Of a stretch of DNA of 64,000 bases, positions 36,201-48,487 are shown one piece after another. Every line of letters begins with the position of its first letter. Within the stretch, counting starts at the first letter, position 1. The DNA is from Macrostomum hystrix. Lineage: Eukaryota > Platyhelminthes > Macrostomidae. The stretch lies in assembly GCA_950097015.1 (NCBI GenBank), contig CATNEN010000034.1:5102501-5166500 (forward strand), given 5' to 3'. Made by a program: the position numbers and the translations under genes. The notes under the pieces were generated by a model, which searched no databases, was not told the origin of the DNA, and saw only the letters and a list, made by a program, of their open reading frames with translations.

Positions 36201-37434
36201 TGAAAATCCATTGATTGTATCTTAGAAATTCCGCTGTAAATCCATTGATTGTAGCTCAGAAATCCCATTGAAAATCCATTGATTGTATCTTAGAAATGCC
36301 GCTGAAAATCCATTGATTGTAGCTCAGAAATCCCATTGAAAATCCATTGATTGTATCTTAGAAATGCCGCTGTAAATCCATTGATTGTAGCTCAGAAATG
36401 CCGCTTTAAATCCATTGATTGTAGCTCAGAAATCCCATTGAAAATCCATTGATTGTATCTTAGAAATTCCGCTGTAAATCCATTGATTGTAGCTCAGAAA
36501 TCCCATTGAAAATCCATTGATTGTATCTTAGAAATGCCGCTGAAAATCCATTGATTGTAGCTCAGAAATCCCATTGAAAATCCATTGATTGTATCTTAGA
36601 AATGCCGCTGAAAATCCATTGATTGTAGCTCAGAAATCCCATTGAAAATCCATTAGTTTACAGTTATTTATAAAAGAGTAAAGACCAAATTCTAGGCGAT
36701 AAATAATTTAGGCAATATCGCGAGTCTAGTCCCACATTTCTTACCTGATAGTGCCATCGATGCTATCGCCTGGAATGTAGCGACCAGACGGTGAAAGCAT
36801 GTTTTGGGAGAGCGGCTGCAATTGCTGCACGTGTTGAAATGAGGCACCAAATAGAGGAGGAAATTGTCCTGAATAGGAGGGATCGATAGTGCTATCATTT
36901 ATCCCGGACAGATCGTCTTCGCCAAGTCCGCACGCGTTGCTCAGATGGCTGACCCAGCGCTCCATTTGAGTACTGCTCTCTGGCAGGAAATAGTAGGTGC
37001 GCATCTGCCTGCGGTGGACAGTCTCCAGCAGGAAGAATGGCGTCTGATCGGCTGGGGCGCGGAGAAGCCTAGGCTGCAGCTTGTTCAACAGATATGTTGG
37101 CGGAATTACGTGAGTAGTGATGTTATTGGCGTGCTCCAAATCCACCCGGCCCTTGCGCTTAGTCTGCAGTTCGTCTTCATAATAGGTCAATAGGTAGTTG
37201 CTAGAGCGGTCTTCAGTTCTGATGCAGCTTAGTACGAAATAGCGACGCCGCCAGCGCTATAAAAAATGAGGAAATTGTATCATTGGTGCAATAATACTAA
37301 TTGATGACAATGCACTTTAGACTCACTGGTTGAAGTGGCTGTGGTCTACGGAAAATGCTGGAACCACCAACAGATGGTTGAAATGGTGGCGATTTAACTA
37401 GCCAGCCCTTGAATAATGTCTCTCTCTGGTCCAT
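33292..37434 (-). CDS. Gab: GAB-type PH-domain docking protein
   Basis: Exons 37434-37327, 37256-36745, 35820-34791 and 33486-33292; phases agree and give 614 residues. The start MDQRETLFKGWLVKSPPFQP matches the opening of GAB PH domains. The PH domain continues in exon 2 with RWRRRYFVLS, LTYYEDELQTKRKGRVDLEH and MERWVSHLSNACG. Exon 3 is disordered, with six EDxYRxPP repeats (EDDYRMPP, EDEYRLPP and so on), polyglutamine, SH3-ligand-like PPLAPPVPSRR, and GRB2-SH2-like YINLA and YINV. The last exon has DYAQID and QYLEVD, resembling the paired pYxx(I/V/L)D SHP2-binding tyrosines at the C-terminus of GAB1. Role by family: membrane-recruited adaptor passing receptor tyrosine kinase signals to GRB2, SHP2 and PI3K. 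IRS proteins are the alternative, but there is no PTB domain. A splice acceptor at 37515 upstream of the ATG implies a non-coding first exon that I did not locate. Confidence 0.85.
34010..34575. repeat. degenerate minisatellite, GAB intron 3
   Basis: Mixed units of CTAGCTTCGATTCTAGCT, TTTTCTAGCTCCGATTCCAG and CTGTCTCT. Shares GATTCTAGCTCCGATTCC with the array at 55110-55565. Confidence 0.93.
35885..36650. repeat. 33/66-bp higher-order minisatellite, GAB intron 2
   Basis: Alternating 33-bp halves: AAATCCATTGATTGTAGCTC, AGAAATCCCATTG and AAATCCATTGATTGTATCTT, AGAAATGCCGCTG. About 23 half-units in a regular A-B order. It ends about 95 bases from the PH exon donor. Confidence 0.95.
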
Positions 37435-37514
37435 TGTGCCAGGTCGAGCTGCTGCTTGGGCAGAGGTGCAGCTAAATAAGTTGGCCAGTTGAAACAGTGG
37501 TTTGGTATAATGGG

Positions 37515-40492
37515 CTGAAACAAAGCAAATAAATTGTTAAGCTACTATAATACTTTAATTTTGTCATGGAAACTGATTTAGGAACAACTAAAAAATATTT
37601 TGAATAATATATGAGACAAAATATTTGTAACTCATTTTGAGATATACAGCTACCACAACTGAACTGAAATTTCTACAGTTTCAGTGAATTTCACAAATGT
37701 AAAAAATTGTTAATATTAAAAATTAAAAAAGAACAACCTTAGACAGAAAAAAAACAAATTACTTTTTATGAGTTATTATAACCTTTACTAAGGATGTAAA
37801 GGACTGGCTAAAAACATAGACTAGATACATTACAATAACATTGCTATTCTTTAGTACATTTGGAACTAAATTTTCATTATTCAAATACTTATTATATACT
37901 TTTAAACTGTATAGTAAATACCTAGGTTAAAACAAACATGACAACTTAAAAATACCATATGCATAATAAAATAAGCATGCATGAATAAGCATGACAAGCA
38001 TTATAAACTTTATATAATAAAAAATGACATTAAATTGGTGATCCCTATTGCCTAGCTACACTAACAATGGTTCAAGAAAATATATAGTTGCTGCCATGCT
38101 ACTAGACACTTGACAGGCCATTGACTTGGCCAGCAACAACAGTGAGACAATGTGCATGATTAGTAATACTCTTTTTACAAAAAAACAATAGGCCTAAGCA
38201 GCATATTTACAATTCAATTACTTGACATTGTCATTGACATTAGGCCTATCAATAGCCTATCAACATATATTTCAGAAACAGCATAAATAGCTTAAAATCA
38301 ACTACTTTATCTAATCCAAATAATAAATTTGAACTTAGATATCATAAAATAGCTAAAATAATTGATCAGACATTTTACTTTTTAAGAAAGATTTTTGAGA
38401 ATAAAATGAATAGAACTATAACTGCAATGTTATTTAATAATTAAAAAAGATAGTTATATGACAGCTTAGTTTGATCATAAGTATCTTATCTCAACAGTAT
38501 AGATAACTGCTTCTAAGTTTGATCTAAGGCCCTTAGGAGAAAAAATAGCTTTATTGTGTACAGCCACAGCTCAATGTTACTTTAATTTAAAGAATGTTTT
38601 AAACCAAATAATTTTTTTCATGCCAGTGAAGACATTAAGAGCCTGCTTTCTCGTCCTATTCTTTAGCTTTGTTCAAAAGCAGCGTACATATTTCTTTTTA
38701 GGTGTTTTGTTACTATCTTCCCAGATCTAAGTTCTGATAACTGGTCTATAAATATTCTAGCTAGGCACTACTAGCTAAGTTATTTACTAACTCACTTACA
38801 GTAAACACAGATGTTTTTCACAATGGAACAGGAATTCTGGGAACTGTTAGGACTGGATAAATATTTTTTGGCCCATTTGTTTAAGCAATACTAAGTACCC
38901 AACGTTCAAACTGATGGCGATCGTAAATAGTGGTCATTAGACTCAATCATAATTGCCTTTTAGACTTCGTCAAGCAAGCGGACCAGCAAGCGGAATGCAT
39001 CCTTTATACTTTTTATCCTTAAGTAGTCACTTACAGATAAATACTTTTCAGTTAATAGATACATATACTTCTTTGTCTTCTAGTTCTTTGTCCTTATTAC
39101 TCGCGCCTCTCGGCGAGCTTTCTTCTTTTTATGGGCATTAATAATCTAAAAAACATCCTGCTTTGCTTTAAAATTAAGAATTATTTTTATTATTAATTCT
39201 ATCTAAATGGAGCAAAATGTTGTGGATACATTGTGCGTCACATTCTAAATTTTGTATGCCTGAGAAACCATTGATGTATTGTTAATATGAAGTCTATCCG
39301 GAAAGTTGCAATATCTGATCTACGTGTCTAGAGCAAGGTCCTTGGTCTAGAGTACTACGTATACGCTTGCCTTTATAGAGTACAATGCTTTACATAAAAT
39401 TTAAAAGTTTGCTTTGGAAAGCTAAAGTTTCTGAAATTTGTCATTGATTAGCTGTTTACGAAAACTTTACTGATGTGCGTAATTTAGATTTCCTTGATTT
39501 GCAGCACAAGTATGCTGCAATAATGCGATGTCTTTAAAATTATTCATAAACGGAGGTGGAGCTTTCATAATTTGTCAGGCTTAATTATTAAGTTTTTTTC
39601 GGCTGAGTGAATGGGACAAGGATTTTAAATTTCGTCGATGGGATATTTTAAAAGTGAAACTATTTTGGGAAAGTGAAATCATAGAACCATTTTTGCTGTG
39701 TGTGCAATTCATGACAGAGGATTCACACATGAACGACAATCTATTCATTATTTCTACAAGCCAAAATTGTAAACTTCTACATGGAGCATGGTTAGAGCTT
39801 CGGGCTTCTGATCGAGAGAGAGGAAGCAACTTAATGGTCTATTCTGTAACTTTTTAAATTCCTGCGTCTTTTATCTTTATAACTTCTTTTGCACAAAGCT
39901 TAACTTCCAGATTTTTGTTAGAAATTTGCCTAATGCACCTGAACGGCTTATTTATATAGAATTACATAGAGTACGAGTACATAATACAGAAGTCAAAACG
40001 AATAATCTAAATTGCTTTACTGATCTATAATACAATAATCCCTTTAGCGGCACTACACAGTAAAGTATAGTTTCGGGCTGAATTATTTCATATTCTGTTT
40101 TATGCATACTGAAACAAAAGGAATCAATTGAATGCGATCACGTTAAGCAGGTTGCTTAGATTTTTTACAAAGGCCATTTAAAAAATAAAAATATTGATCA
40201 AGGAGCCAGTCTGTTACCAGAGCCTTATCGGCTCCCGGTAAACCCACAAGCGCATCGGATTGCATTCATTGCGCCTCATTGATAAAATTTTTCTCGCCCA
40301 GTTTCCTTATCGCTGCCTGAACAGAATATTTATTTCCTTTTGTGCGTCATTGCGACATCGCCTTTAAGCCCTATAATTATATGCATCCTCAGGATGTGTA
40401 GTTTGTGTGTTATCGAAACACCTACGCGTATCGTCTCGTTCTGAAGAAAAGTTGCTCGATTTAGTATTTCATACCTATATTTATACTTGATA
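37515..40492. other. 3.0-kb stretch without recognised coding sequence
   Basis: Very AT-rich unique DNA upstream of the GAB start. It probably contains the GAB promoter and a non-coding first exon. No tandem array is present, which is unusual for this window. Short open frames near 38950 and 39650 have no recognisable domain. Confidence 0.6.
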
Positions 40493-40790
40493 GTAGCCTC
40501 TTGTGGTTAGAGTGTCGGACTCAACGACTTGAAGGTTGGAGGTTCGATTCCTGACTGCATTGGAACAATTTGTGTCTTTAACAAGACACTTAACTCTGCA
40601 TTGCTTCAGTTCATCCAGCTATTAAATGGGTGCCAGCATTTGCTGGGGTAATTGAGGGTGGCTGTGGCGTGTTCCAGTCCATGGACTGAACGCAGTCTTC
40701 AGATGCGCCGCGCAGTAGCTTCGGCTGTGCTGTCGGCTGCTCACCTGGCACAACTGGCGCAGGTGTAATCAATTATTAATTAATAATTAA
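40493..40790 (+). mobile_element. tRNA-derived SINE, copy 2
   Basis: Same family and strand as the copy at 6180, aligned over nearly its whole length: TGTGGTTAGAGTGTCGGACT, box B GGTTCGATTCC, ACACTTAACTCTGCATTGCT, CCAGTCCATGGACTGAACGC, ending with a GTGTAATCAATTATTAATTA tail. Single-base differences and small indels show the two copies have diverged. Confidence 0.88.
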
Positions 40791-41216
40791 ATTGACAGAG
40801 AAGTCAAGAAGCTAAACAAGAGTAAGGCAGCGTAATAGACGGGGGTAACAAACGGAAACCCAATATAGGACCAGACAATAATCAAGCGTGTTTTGCTAAT
40901 TTTTTTCAATGTCGTTATTAGACTCGGATGCAAACCCATGCAGACAGTGGTTAGTTGCATTACAGTAATTCCGATTTCTACCTGATATTGCGCGACTATT
41001 CGCTTTAATTTATGGGAAACTAAAAGCATAACTATACGCACTTTAAATTTGTTATAAGCAAGTCAAATATGGCAATAGGAAGAGTTATAGAACTTCCAAT
41101 CACATAAACCACTTTATTGAGCCTTATTCTCAACAGAAAAGCTCAGTAGGACCCTTTCCATCTAGTTTTCTTTGACTGAAAAAGAGCAATCGACATGGTG
41201 CAACATTCATTCTATG

Positions 41217-41905
41217 TCTGATACCCCGACACCCTGATACCCCGACACCCTGATACCCCGACATTCTGATACCCCGACACCCTGATACCCCGACACCCTG
41301 ATACCCCGACACCCTGATACCCCGACACCCTGATACCCCGACACCCTGATACCCCGACCTCCTGATACCCCGACACCCTGATACCCCGACACCCTGATAC
41401 CCCGACACCCTGATACCCCGACACCCTGATACCCCGACACCCTGATACCCCGACACCCTGATACCCCGACACCCTGATACCCCGACACCCTGATACCCCG
41501 ACACCCTGATACCCCGACACCCTGATACCCCGACACCCTGATACCCCGACACCCTGATACCCCGACCTCCTGATACCCCGACACCCTGATACCCCGACAT
41601 TCTGATACCCCGACACCCTGATACCCCGACACCCTGATACCCCGACCTCCTGATACCCCGACACCCTGATACCCCGACACCCTGATACCCCGACACCTTG
41701 ATACCCCGACACCCTGATACCCCGACCCCCTGATACCCCGACACCCTGATACCCCGACCTCCTGATACCCCGACACCCTGATACCCCAACACCCTGATAC
41801 CCCGACATTCTGATACCCCGACACCCTGATACCCCGACACCCTGATACCCCGACCTCCTGATACCCCGACACCCTGATACCCCGACATTCTGATACCTCG
41901 ACACC
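41217..41905. repeat. 15-bp minisatellite
   Basis: About 46 copies of CCTGATACCCCGACA with sporadic TCCTGAT and TTCTGAT variants. The minus strand is open in all three frames (artefact). C-rich on the plus strand. Confidence 0.97.
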
Positions 41906-42162
41906 CCGACAACCTGACGTCTAAGCTTGTACTATTGTCCAGTATTTGAATCGAGTGATAAAAATAGCTTTCCTATTTTACTTGCCTCTACCTAGTACTG
42001 AGTATTGCCAGCTTCTGATTGGTCGAGAGCACAGCTCGCTGCAGCGAGTTTTCTGGGATATTTAGGAAACAAAATTGGCAGCCGAGTGAGAAGAAGAGCG
42101 TTTTTTGGGGCTGCTTGAGACCCTTATCTGATCAGCAGACTAGCAGCGATCGGCAGTTGGAA

Positions 42163-45100
42163 ATGGATTATTATTCAAGTCCCATCAATGCTCCGCTGGT
42201 AAGATTTTGTTTACGCTCTTGTATCATTGCCCCACTATATCTATAATACGGGGTTCGATTTCGATGCCTCATGATTTTAGCGTACTCGATGTCGATTTTG
42301 ATACTGTTTTTCTCGACGCTATAAATCGCGACCTACATTTTTAGATTACTTTTCATAGTAGCAAAAAACTTTTCTCATCCCTGATTTGCCTTTCCTCTTG
42401 AAACGTTTGGATTTATTCTCCAATTTACTCGCAAAATGCAAGAAGAATTCACAATATCAGCTCAAATTTGAGAAAATTTTATTTTGGTCAACGATAACAA
42501 GTACCAAATACGTCACACATGGAAATTCTGAGCAAAGTACGTGCTCTTATTTTATCCTCAGAGTGTGAGCATGCCAGACTCCGTGATCGAAGAGATACTC
42601 GAATCGGAGCGCCAGTATCTCAAGCAGTTGTCTCCGGCAGAATGGCTCTGCGTAGCCCTGCAATTAGCTATCCTATTAGTTTCGCTGCTAGGCAACGGGC
42701 TATTTCTCTGCGTCGCCCTGTCTGACAGAGTCCTGAGGCGCCGCATCTCGTGCCTGATGCTGAACCTAAGCTGCTCAAACCTGCTCGTTAGCCTATTCTG
42801 CATCCCAGATCGGGTAGCGGCCATAATTACTAAGACGCATCTTATAGGCGATGTCGGCTGCAAATTGTCAGCTTTTGTTCACGGTAAGCGAAGCCAGTGT
42901 TTATTTTGCACTATCTACTCAAATATCATCCTAGTAGATAATTTCCTAAACTCACACAAGCACTTAAAAAGGCCTACTATTGCGATTTGTGTGTACTTAC
43001 ACTCGAATCTCTGATTTAATAGTGTTTACCTACTGTCCTTGAGGATCCCACTCAAAGCCTTAGAGAATAAGCGCGTTTTTGTCTAAGTTATTTTCTTTTT
43101 TCTTTCCTTCTTATCTCTTCGTGCGTCCCCAATGTTGTTCAGACTTTATTCAGACTTATTTCAAGAGAAATTTCGAATGGCAATGGGGCGTCAGATTTAA
43201 AAGCGTCAAATCAAGGTTGCCTCTGGTCGAAGAAGGTCAGGTTGAAGAAGTTTCTGGTCAAAGTGTCTGGTCGAAGAAGCATAAGGTCGAAGAAGCGTCA
43301 GGTTGAAGAAGCGTCAGGTCGAGGAAGCGTCAGGTTGAAGAAGTGTCAGGTCGAAGAATCGTCTAGTGGAAGAAGCGTCAGGTTGAAGAAGTGTCAGGTC
43401 GAAGAATCGTCTAGTGGAAGAAGCGTCAGGTTGAAGAAGTGTCAGGTCGAAGAATCGTCTAGTGGAAGAAGCGTCAGGTTGAAGAAGTGTCAGGTCGAAG
43501 AATCGTCTAGTGGAAGAAGCGTCAGGTTGAAGAAGTGTCAGGTCGAAGAATCGTCTAGTGGAAGAAGCGTCAGGTTGAAGAAGTGTCAGGTCGAAGAATC
43601 GTCTAGTGGAAGAAGCGTCAGGTTGAAGAAGCTTCTTGTCAAAGCGTTAGGTCAAAGAAGCGTCAGGTTGAAGAAGCTTCTTGTCAAAGCGTTAGGTCAA
43701 AGAAGCGTCAGGTTGAAGAAGCTTCTTGTCAAAGCGTTAGGTCAAAGAAGCGTCAGGTTGAAGAAGCTTCTTGTCAAAGCGTTAGGTCAAAGAAGCGTCA
43801 GGTTGAAGAAGCTTCTTGTCAAAGCGTTAGGTCAAAGAAGCGTCAGGTTGAAGAAGCTTCTTGTCAAAGCGTTAGGTCAAAGAAGCGTCAGGTTGAAGAA
43901 GCTTCTTGTCAAAGCGTTAGGTCAAAGAAGCGTCAGGTTGAAGAAGCTTCTTGTCAAAGCGTTAGGTCAAAGAAGCGTCAGGTTGAAGAAGCTTCTTGTC
44001 AAAGCGTCTGGTCGAGGAAGCGTCAACTCGAAGAAGCGTCTGGTCGAAGAAGCGTCAGGTCGAAGAAGTGCCAGGTCGAAGAAGTGCCAGGTCCAAGAAG
44101 CGACCCTTTCTATCCTTGTTTATCCTTTGAAGTTACTCTCCTAACCCTAGTATGAGCTGTTTACTCGTGGCTATGAAAACGTTGAAGACTAGCAGCGAAT
44201 CGTCCTTCAACTCGTCTATCATTGCAGCATTCGCCATGCTGCTGAACACTTTCTCGCTAGTCTCCATGGCGATAATCAGAGCCAGAATGAGTGCAGCAAC
44301 ACAGGCCGGGGCCAGGCGCCTTGCCAACCGCACCATGGCCGTCTTTGTAGCCCTGAGCTGGGCACTGGCCGCCGGGCTGTCGGCCCCGGCCCTCTTTGTC
44401 TACTCGCTGAAGATAATTCGTCTGCACCGGCCCCAGAATATGACGCTGAACTTCACAGAGAGAACCTTCGACACACCCTACCAGTACTGCACAGAGACAT
44501 CTTTTGGAGAACACTCGGCGAGGCAGGTCGCCTCCTTGGCGCTGCTGATTGTGCTGACCATATGTCCGCTGGCCATTATCTGCCTTAGCTATGGCATAGT
44601 GGCCAGAGCTATCTTGCGGCACTTTGCTCGACTAGAAAACGAACGAGCAGCCATCTCTATGCTGCTGCAGCGCTCAGTGGAGGAAGAAGAGCCGGTCGAT
44701 ATTGATGGTTCAACGGTGCAACAGCGACCGAAGCGGCAACCACAAACCTCTACTAGGTATGTCACTAGTACTAACAGTTTGAAACATTTGTCTTGAATGT
44801 ACATTCGTAAAAATCATTTCAAAGCTGGTATCATTTAGCGACAGTCGACCCGGAACCAACAAGAAGGCGATACAGCCCATTTCGTTTATCCCTGAGCACA
44901 GTCACTCATGAAGGTATGGAAATCAGCCCTGATTTTCTCAATGTCAGGTGGTGATATTCTGTCGTGTACACTTGCACGACAGAAGCCCAAATTAATATGG
45001 CCTCGCCATATTAACTTTTGTGCGTAAGTCGGATACAACCGCTACACCGCGCAACACTCATCTAGACTATTATTAAGGCATATTTATTTTTACTCAGTTT

Positions 45101-45522
45101 GTCATGTCACTTTTTGAGAATTTTCGGCTTTGCAACTGCAGACTGAGTCTTTAAATATTTCGTAAATAATCGTCAGTGTGGCGATAGGTGCAACAAGCAA
45201 TCGTGATGCACGAAATCAGCAGCAGCAGCCACTGGCTCCAGAATCCGGCACTCACAAGAGAGCCCTTCGAACCATCGTCATCCTGGTTGTCTGTTTCTTC
45301 ATCTGCTGGCTACCAAAGGAGCTGCTAATTGTCCTGCTAAACTTTATATGGCGCAAGCCGGTGCCAGGTGGCCAGCCGGCGGTTGGCATCCTGCTGCGCA
45401 ACCTCCTGGATTACGCCACCATCCTGCAGTACGCGCACACAGCACTGTCCGCCTTCCTCTATCCGTACCTGAGCTCGGACTATCGCGCCAGGGTGCAACA
45501 ACTCGTGCGTAGATTGCGCTGA
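42163..45522 (+). CDS. divergent class A (rhodopsin-like) GPCR
   Basis: Exons 42163-42198, 42562-42883, 44228-44756 and 45177-45522; GT-AG with matching phases, 410 residues. N-terminus MDYYSSPINAPLSVSM. TM1 has LVSLLGNGLFLCVAL (GN of helix 1). TM2 reads LMLNLSCSNLLVSLFCIP, without the usual Asp. The TM3 Cys sits in GDVGCKLSAFVHAFAMLLN, whose reading is reconstituted only by splicing exon 2 to 3. The DRY position reads IRA (SMAIIRARM). TM4 and TM5 are in exon 3, followed by an acidic third loop. TM6 carries FFICWLPKELL (CWxP). TM7 reads ALSAFLYPYLSSDYR, so NPxxY is replaced by SAFLY. TM6 resembles peptide receptors, but I cannot name a subfamily. The start was chosen because the 12-codon first exon has a GTAAGA donor and joins in frame; the ATG at 42571 is the alternative. 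Confidence 0.82.
43225..44105. repeat. two-part 48/45-bp minisatellite, GPCR intron 2
   Basis: First part (about 43320-43620) repeats a 48-bp unit containing GTCAGGTCGAAGAATCGTCT. Second part (43620-44005) repeats a 45-bp unit containing GAAGAAGCTTCTTGTCAAAG and GCGTTAGGTCAAAGAAGC. Both share the GAAGAAGCGTCAGGTT core. Both periods are multiples of 3, producing a 300-codon artefactual frame. Confidence 0.95.
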
Positions 45523-47324
45523 CCTAAAGAGATTGGGACTTTTGCAGATAAGGAAGCAGACAGAAGTTTTTTTCTTGAAGAGTTGAGTCAACACCCAAAT
45601 TCTAACCCTAGCCTCAGACTAGACAGCTGAAGTTTACATTCGAAAACCTTACATTCGTCCATAAGCTGTCGTACGAGATAATTTTAGTCTCCCTCATTTT
45701 TGTCCGCCCTACCAATTTCCCGAGTTTCTTCCTGCCTCTAGCTCTCTATTTGTCATTATGAGGCACAAGCAACGGAGGCGGCAATAATCCCTCTTAATCT
45801 TCAACCCCCGCCCCTCTGTTCCGCCATCAGGATTTCTCAATCTTCCTCTCGGCCTCCCGTTCCTGGTCTAGGTTCTTTCCCTAGCCGTGTCTGCGCCCTA
45901 ATTCTGAGGCCCACCCGAAGCCCTGCTATCTTCGTCATTTGACAGGCAAATTAGAGGACCTCAATAAGCATCGACCAAGAAGCTCTAGCAGATTTTTCTT
46001 TTTTTCGCTCGCTCTGCCGACAGCGATGTGGGAGTTCTCGTCGACCTTCAAGCATCTATTTTTTATCATCTCTTTGATGTTTTCCACATATATATATTCG
46101 CGTTTGAAGTTTTTCCGGCCTATTGTACCGCCCACTTCATTAGCAGTCATGCACTCCTCTTTGTGTCTCGAATGCCAGAAAAAGCAATCACGAACAAATG
46201 TTGAACCCAAATTAACTGTAATCTGAAAGTTTAAACTCACGCTGAACGGAAACGACTTTGTAAAGTAACAACCGAATCGGATGACGTTGCTTAAATGGTA
46301 AATTTCTGTGTGTTGTGAAATTTTATGTGAAAACTAATAAATGGATGTGAAAATGCATGGGAAAATATATGCAATATATGTTTCGATGTGAGTGACCATG
46401 TGAAAACTACCAAATCTATGTGAAAATATATGTGAAAATCTTTGTAAAATTTGTTTCGATGTGAATTACTATGTGAAAACGTAGTATTGTGGATTAATAT
46501 GTGATGTGTGAAATTCCATGCGAAAATATATGTATCAAAATTTATATGTAAAGCTACTATATGTAAAAAATGTGAAATATTTAATAATAAGTATTTTTCT
46601 TTGTGAAAGCTACGCAATAAATATAGAAATTTAATTGAAAACTGTACGAAACTATACGCACAAGCCCAAAGACAAAGCTATCAATTTATTTTTGTGAAAT
46701 CAATCTACAGTCGCTCCGCGAATACGAAAAATACAAAAAAATCCACTGTTTTTGTCAATGTCCTATATGTTATAATCAGAATATCAGCTGTATTTGGATG
46801 CCCTAATATGCCCTCACGCTTCTAAGAAACAAATGAGCAGGAAGCTTTGAGCTGCAATCGAAAAAAACGCGGAAGATTTTCTTACAAATGGCCAAGCGCA
46901 GCCTGGCCACGCATGTAAAATTTGTCTTCTGGGGCTTATCTGATCTTCAGCAGCCGAAATCCTGCGGGCGTTTAAAGGCTCAGGCATTTACTCCCCTCGC
47001 ATAGGGCCGCCAGCCAGGCAGGTTTTCTGATTAATACCTGCACAAATTGTGGGCCCCGCATAGTCTCAGAGCCAAAGCAATTAGTCATGTCGCCTTCCAC
47101 CCCGCAACATGCCTCACAATACGAATCTCTCAACACTCGAATATGCGAGTCCCGCCCAGGCCGTCAGGTTCGCTCAGATTTCAAATTAGTGGGTCGAAGC
47201 GAGGCGTGAGTTAATCTGAAGAAAAATAATTCTCTTCGTTTATGAGTCGGCAAGGATATTTGCGATTCTGTATTGCGATCCGACCATGGCGAAAGGCTCT
47301 ACAGTTGAGAGATAAGAGAAGGTA
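45523..47324. other. intergenic with degenerate TGTGAAA-type repeats
   Basis: No gene recognised downstream of the GPCR. From about 46305 to 46620 loosely periodic ATGTGAAAATATATGTG-like segments form a highly diverged array. The remainder is unique. Confidence 0.55.
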
Positions 47325-47810
47325 GAGATGACACTCGGGAGAGATGAGACTGGGAAGAGATGAGACACGGGAGAGAGATGAGACAGGGGAGAGATGAGAC
47401 TGGGAAGAGATGAGGCACGGGAGAGAGATGAGACAGGGGAGAGATGAGACTGGGAAGAGATGAGACACGGGAGAGAGATGAGACTGGGGAGAGATGAGAC
47501 TGGGGAGAGATGAGACACGGAGAGAGATGAGACACGGGAGAGAGATGAGACACGGGAGAGAGATGAGACACGGGAGAGAGATGAGACACGGGAGAGATGG
47601 GACTGGGGAGAGATGAGACACGGAGAGAGATGAGACACGGGAGAGAGATGAGACACGGGAGAGAAATGAGACACGGGAGAGAGATGAGACACGGGAGAGA
47701 CATGAGACTGGGGAGAGATGAGACACGGGAGAGATGAGACTGGGGAGAAATGAGACACCGGGAGAGACGGGACAGGGGAGAGATGAGACACGGGGAGAGA
47801 CAGGAGCCGC
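47325..47810. repeat. purine-rich minisatellite
   Basis: About 26 copies of GAGATGAGACACGGGAGA and GAGATGAGACTGGGGA types. Purines lie almost entirely on the plus strand. Confidence 0.93.
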
Positions 47811-47878
47811 TGACGCAGCTGTTAAACAAAATAATGAAAATCTGAAAATAATTATATATTGAACGGAATTCTATACTA

Positions 47879-47919
47879 CGAGTACTTCTACTTCGTACTT
47901 CTACTTCGAGAAGTACTCG
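47879..47919. repeat. 11-bp inverted repeat (hairpin)
   Basis: CGAGTACTTCT at 47879-47889 and its exact inverse complement AGAAGTACTCG at 47909-47919, with a 19-base loop of TACTTC-type direct repeats. Confidence 0.8.
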
Positions 47920-48487
47920 TACTTCTATTGGAATAAGGTTAAAAGTGCAAGAATGGTAAACTCGAAGCAATGCAGTTATTGGCAAGGCCTATTAGTATGT
48001 AGTCAGCTAGCTACAGCAAGTCAAAGTATACCTGAGTTATAATCATATATTCAATCTGGTTTGAGATGGTGTAATATGGATATACGAACTCAAACTCGCT
48101 TTGTGGATAATGGAGTAATTGATTATAGAGCACTCAACTGCACTTTATCGAGTTGGCTGTAGAATATGAGTAGATTGCAGGCCAGCTCAAACTGTTCATA
48201 ATTGAATCAGAACTATTGCACACAGGCCTGGTTCCTCATAGTCTGGCGTCAATGATAGATAAAAGAGCCTTCGTGCTTTTAGTGTTAGTGATATTGCCAA
48301 AAAACACCCGACTAGTTTATGTACGTATATGGAAAAATCATGAAGCCTAAATATAGAATCTGGAATTAGACAAATCCCAAAAGCCCACATTTTCCAAACC
48401 ATACTAGGATATGTGGCTATTCCACATTTACACTGGGCAAATGAGCAATTGACTCACAAATGAATAAATGAACTGCATTCATTTAGT

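Noticed and set aside
41130-41912. Three overlapping minus-strand frames of 220-260 codons
   Set aside because: All three frames are open because the 15-bp unit has no stop in any minus-strand phase; compositional artefact.
43242-44144. 300-codon basic repeat frame within the GPCR gene
   Set aside because: It is the 48/45-bp array in intron 2. The phase and TM3 continuity of the receptor require this stretch to be spliced out.
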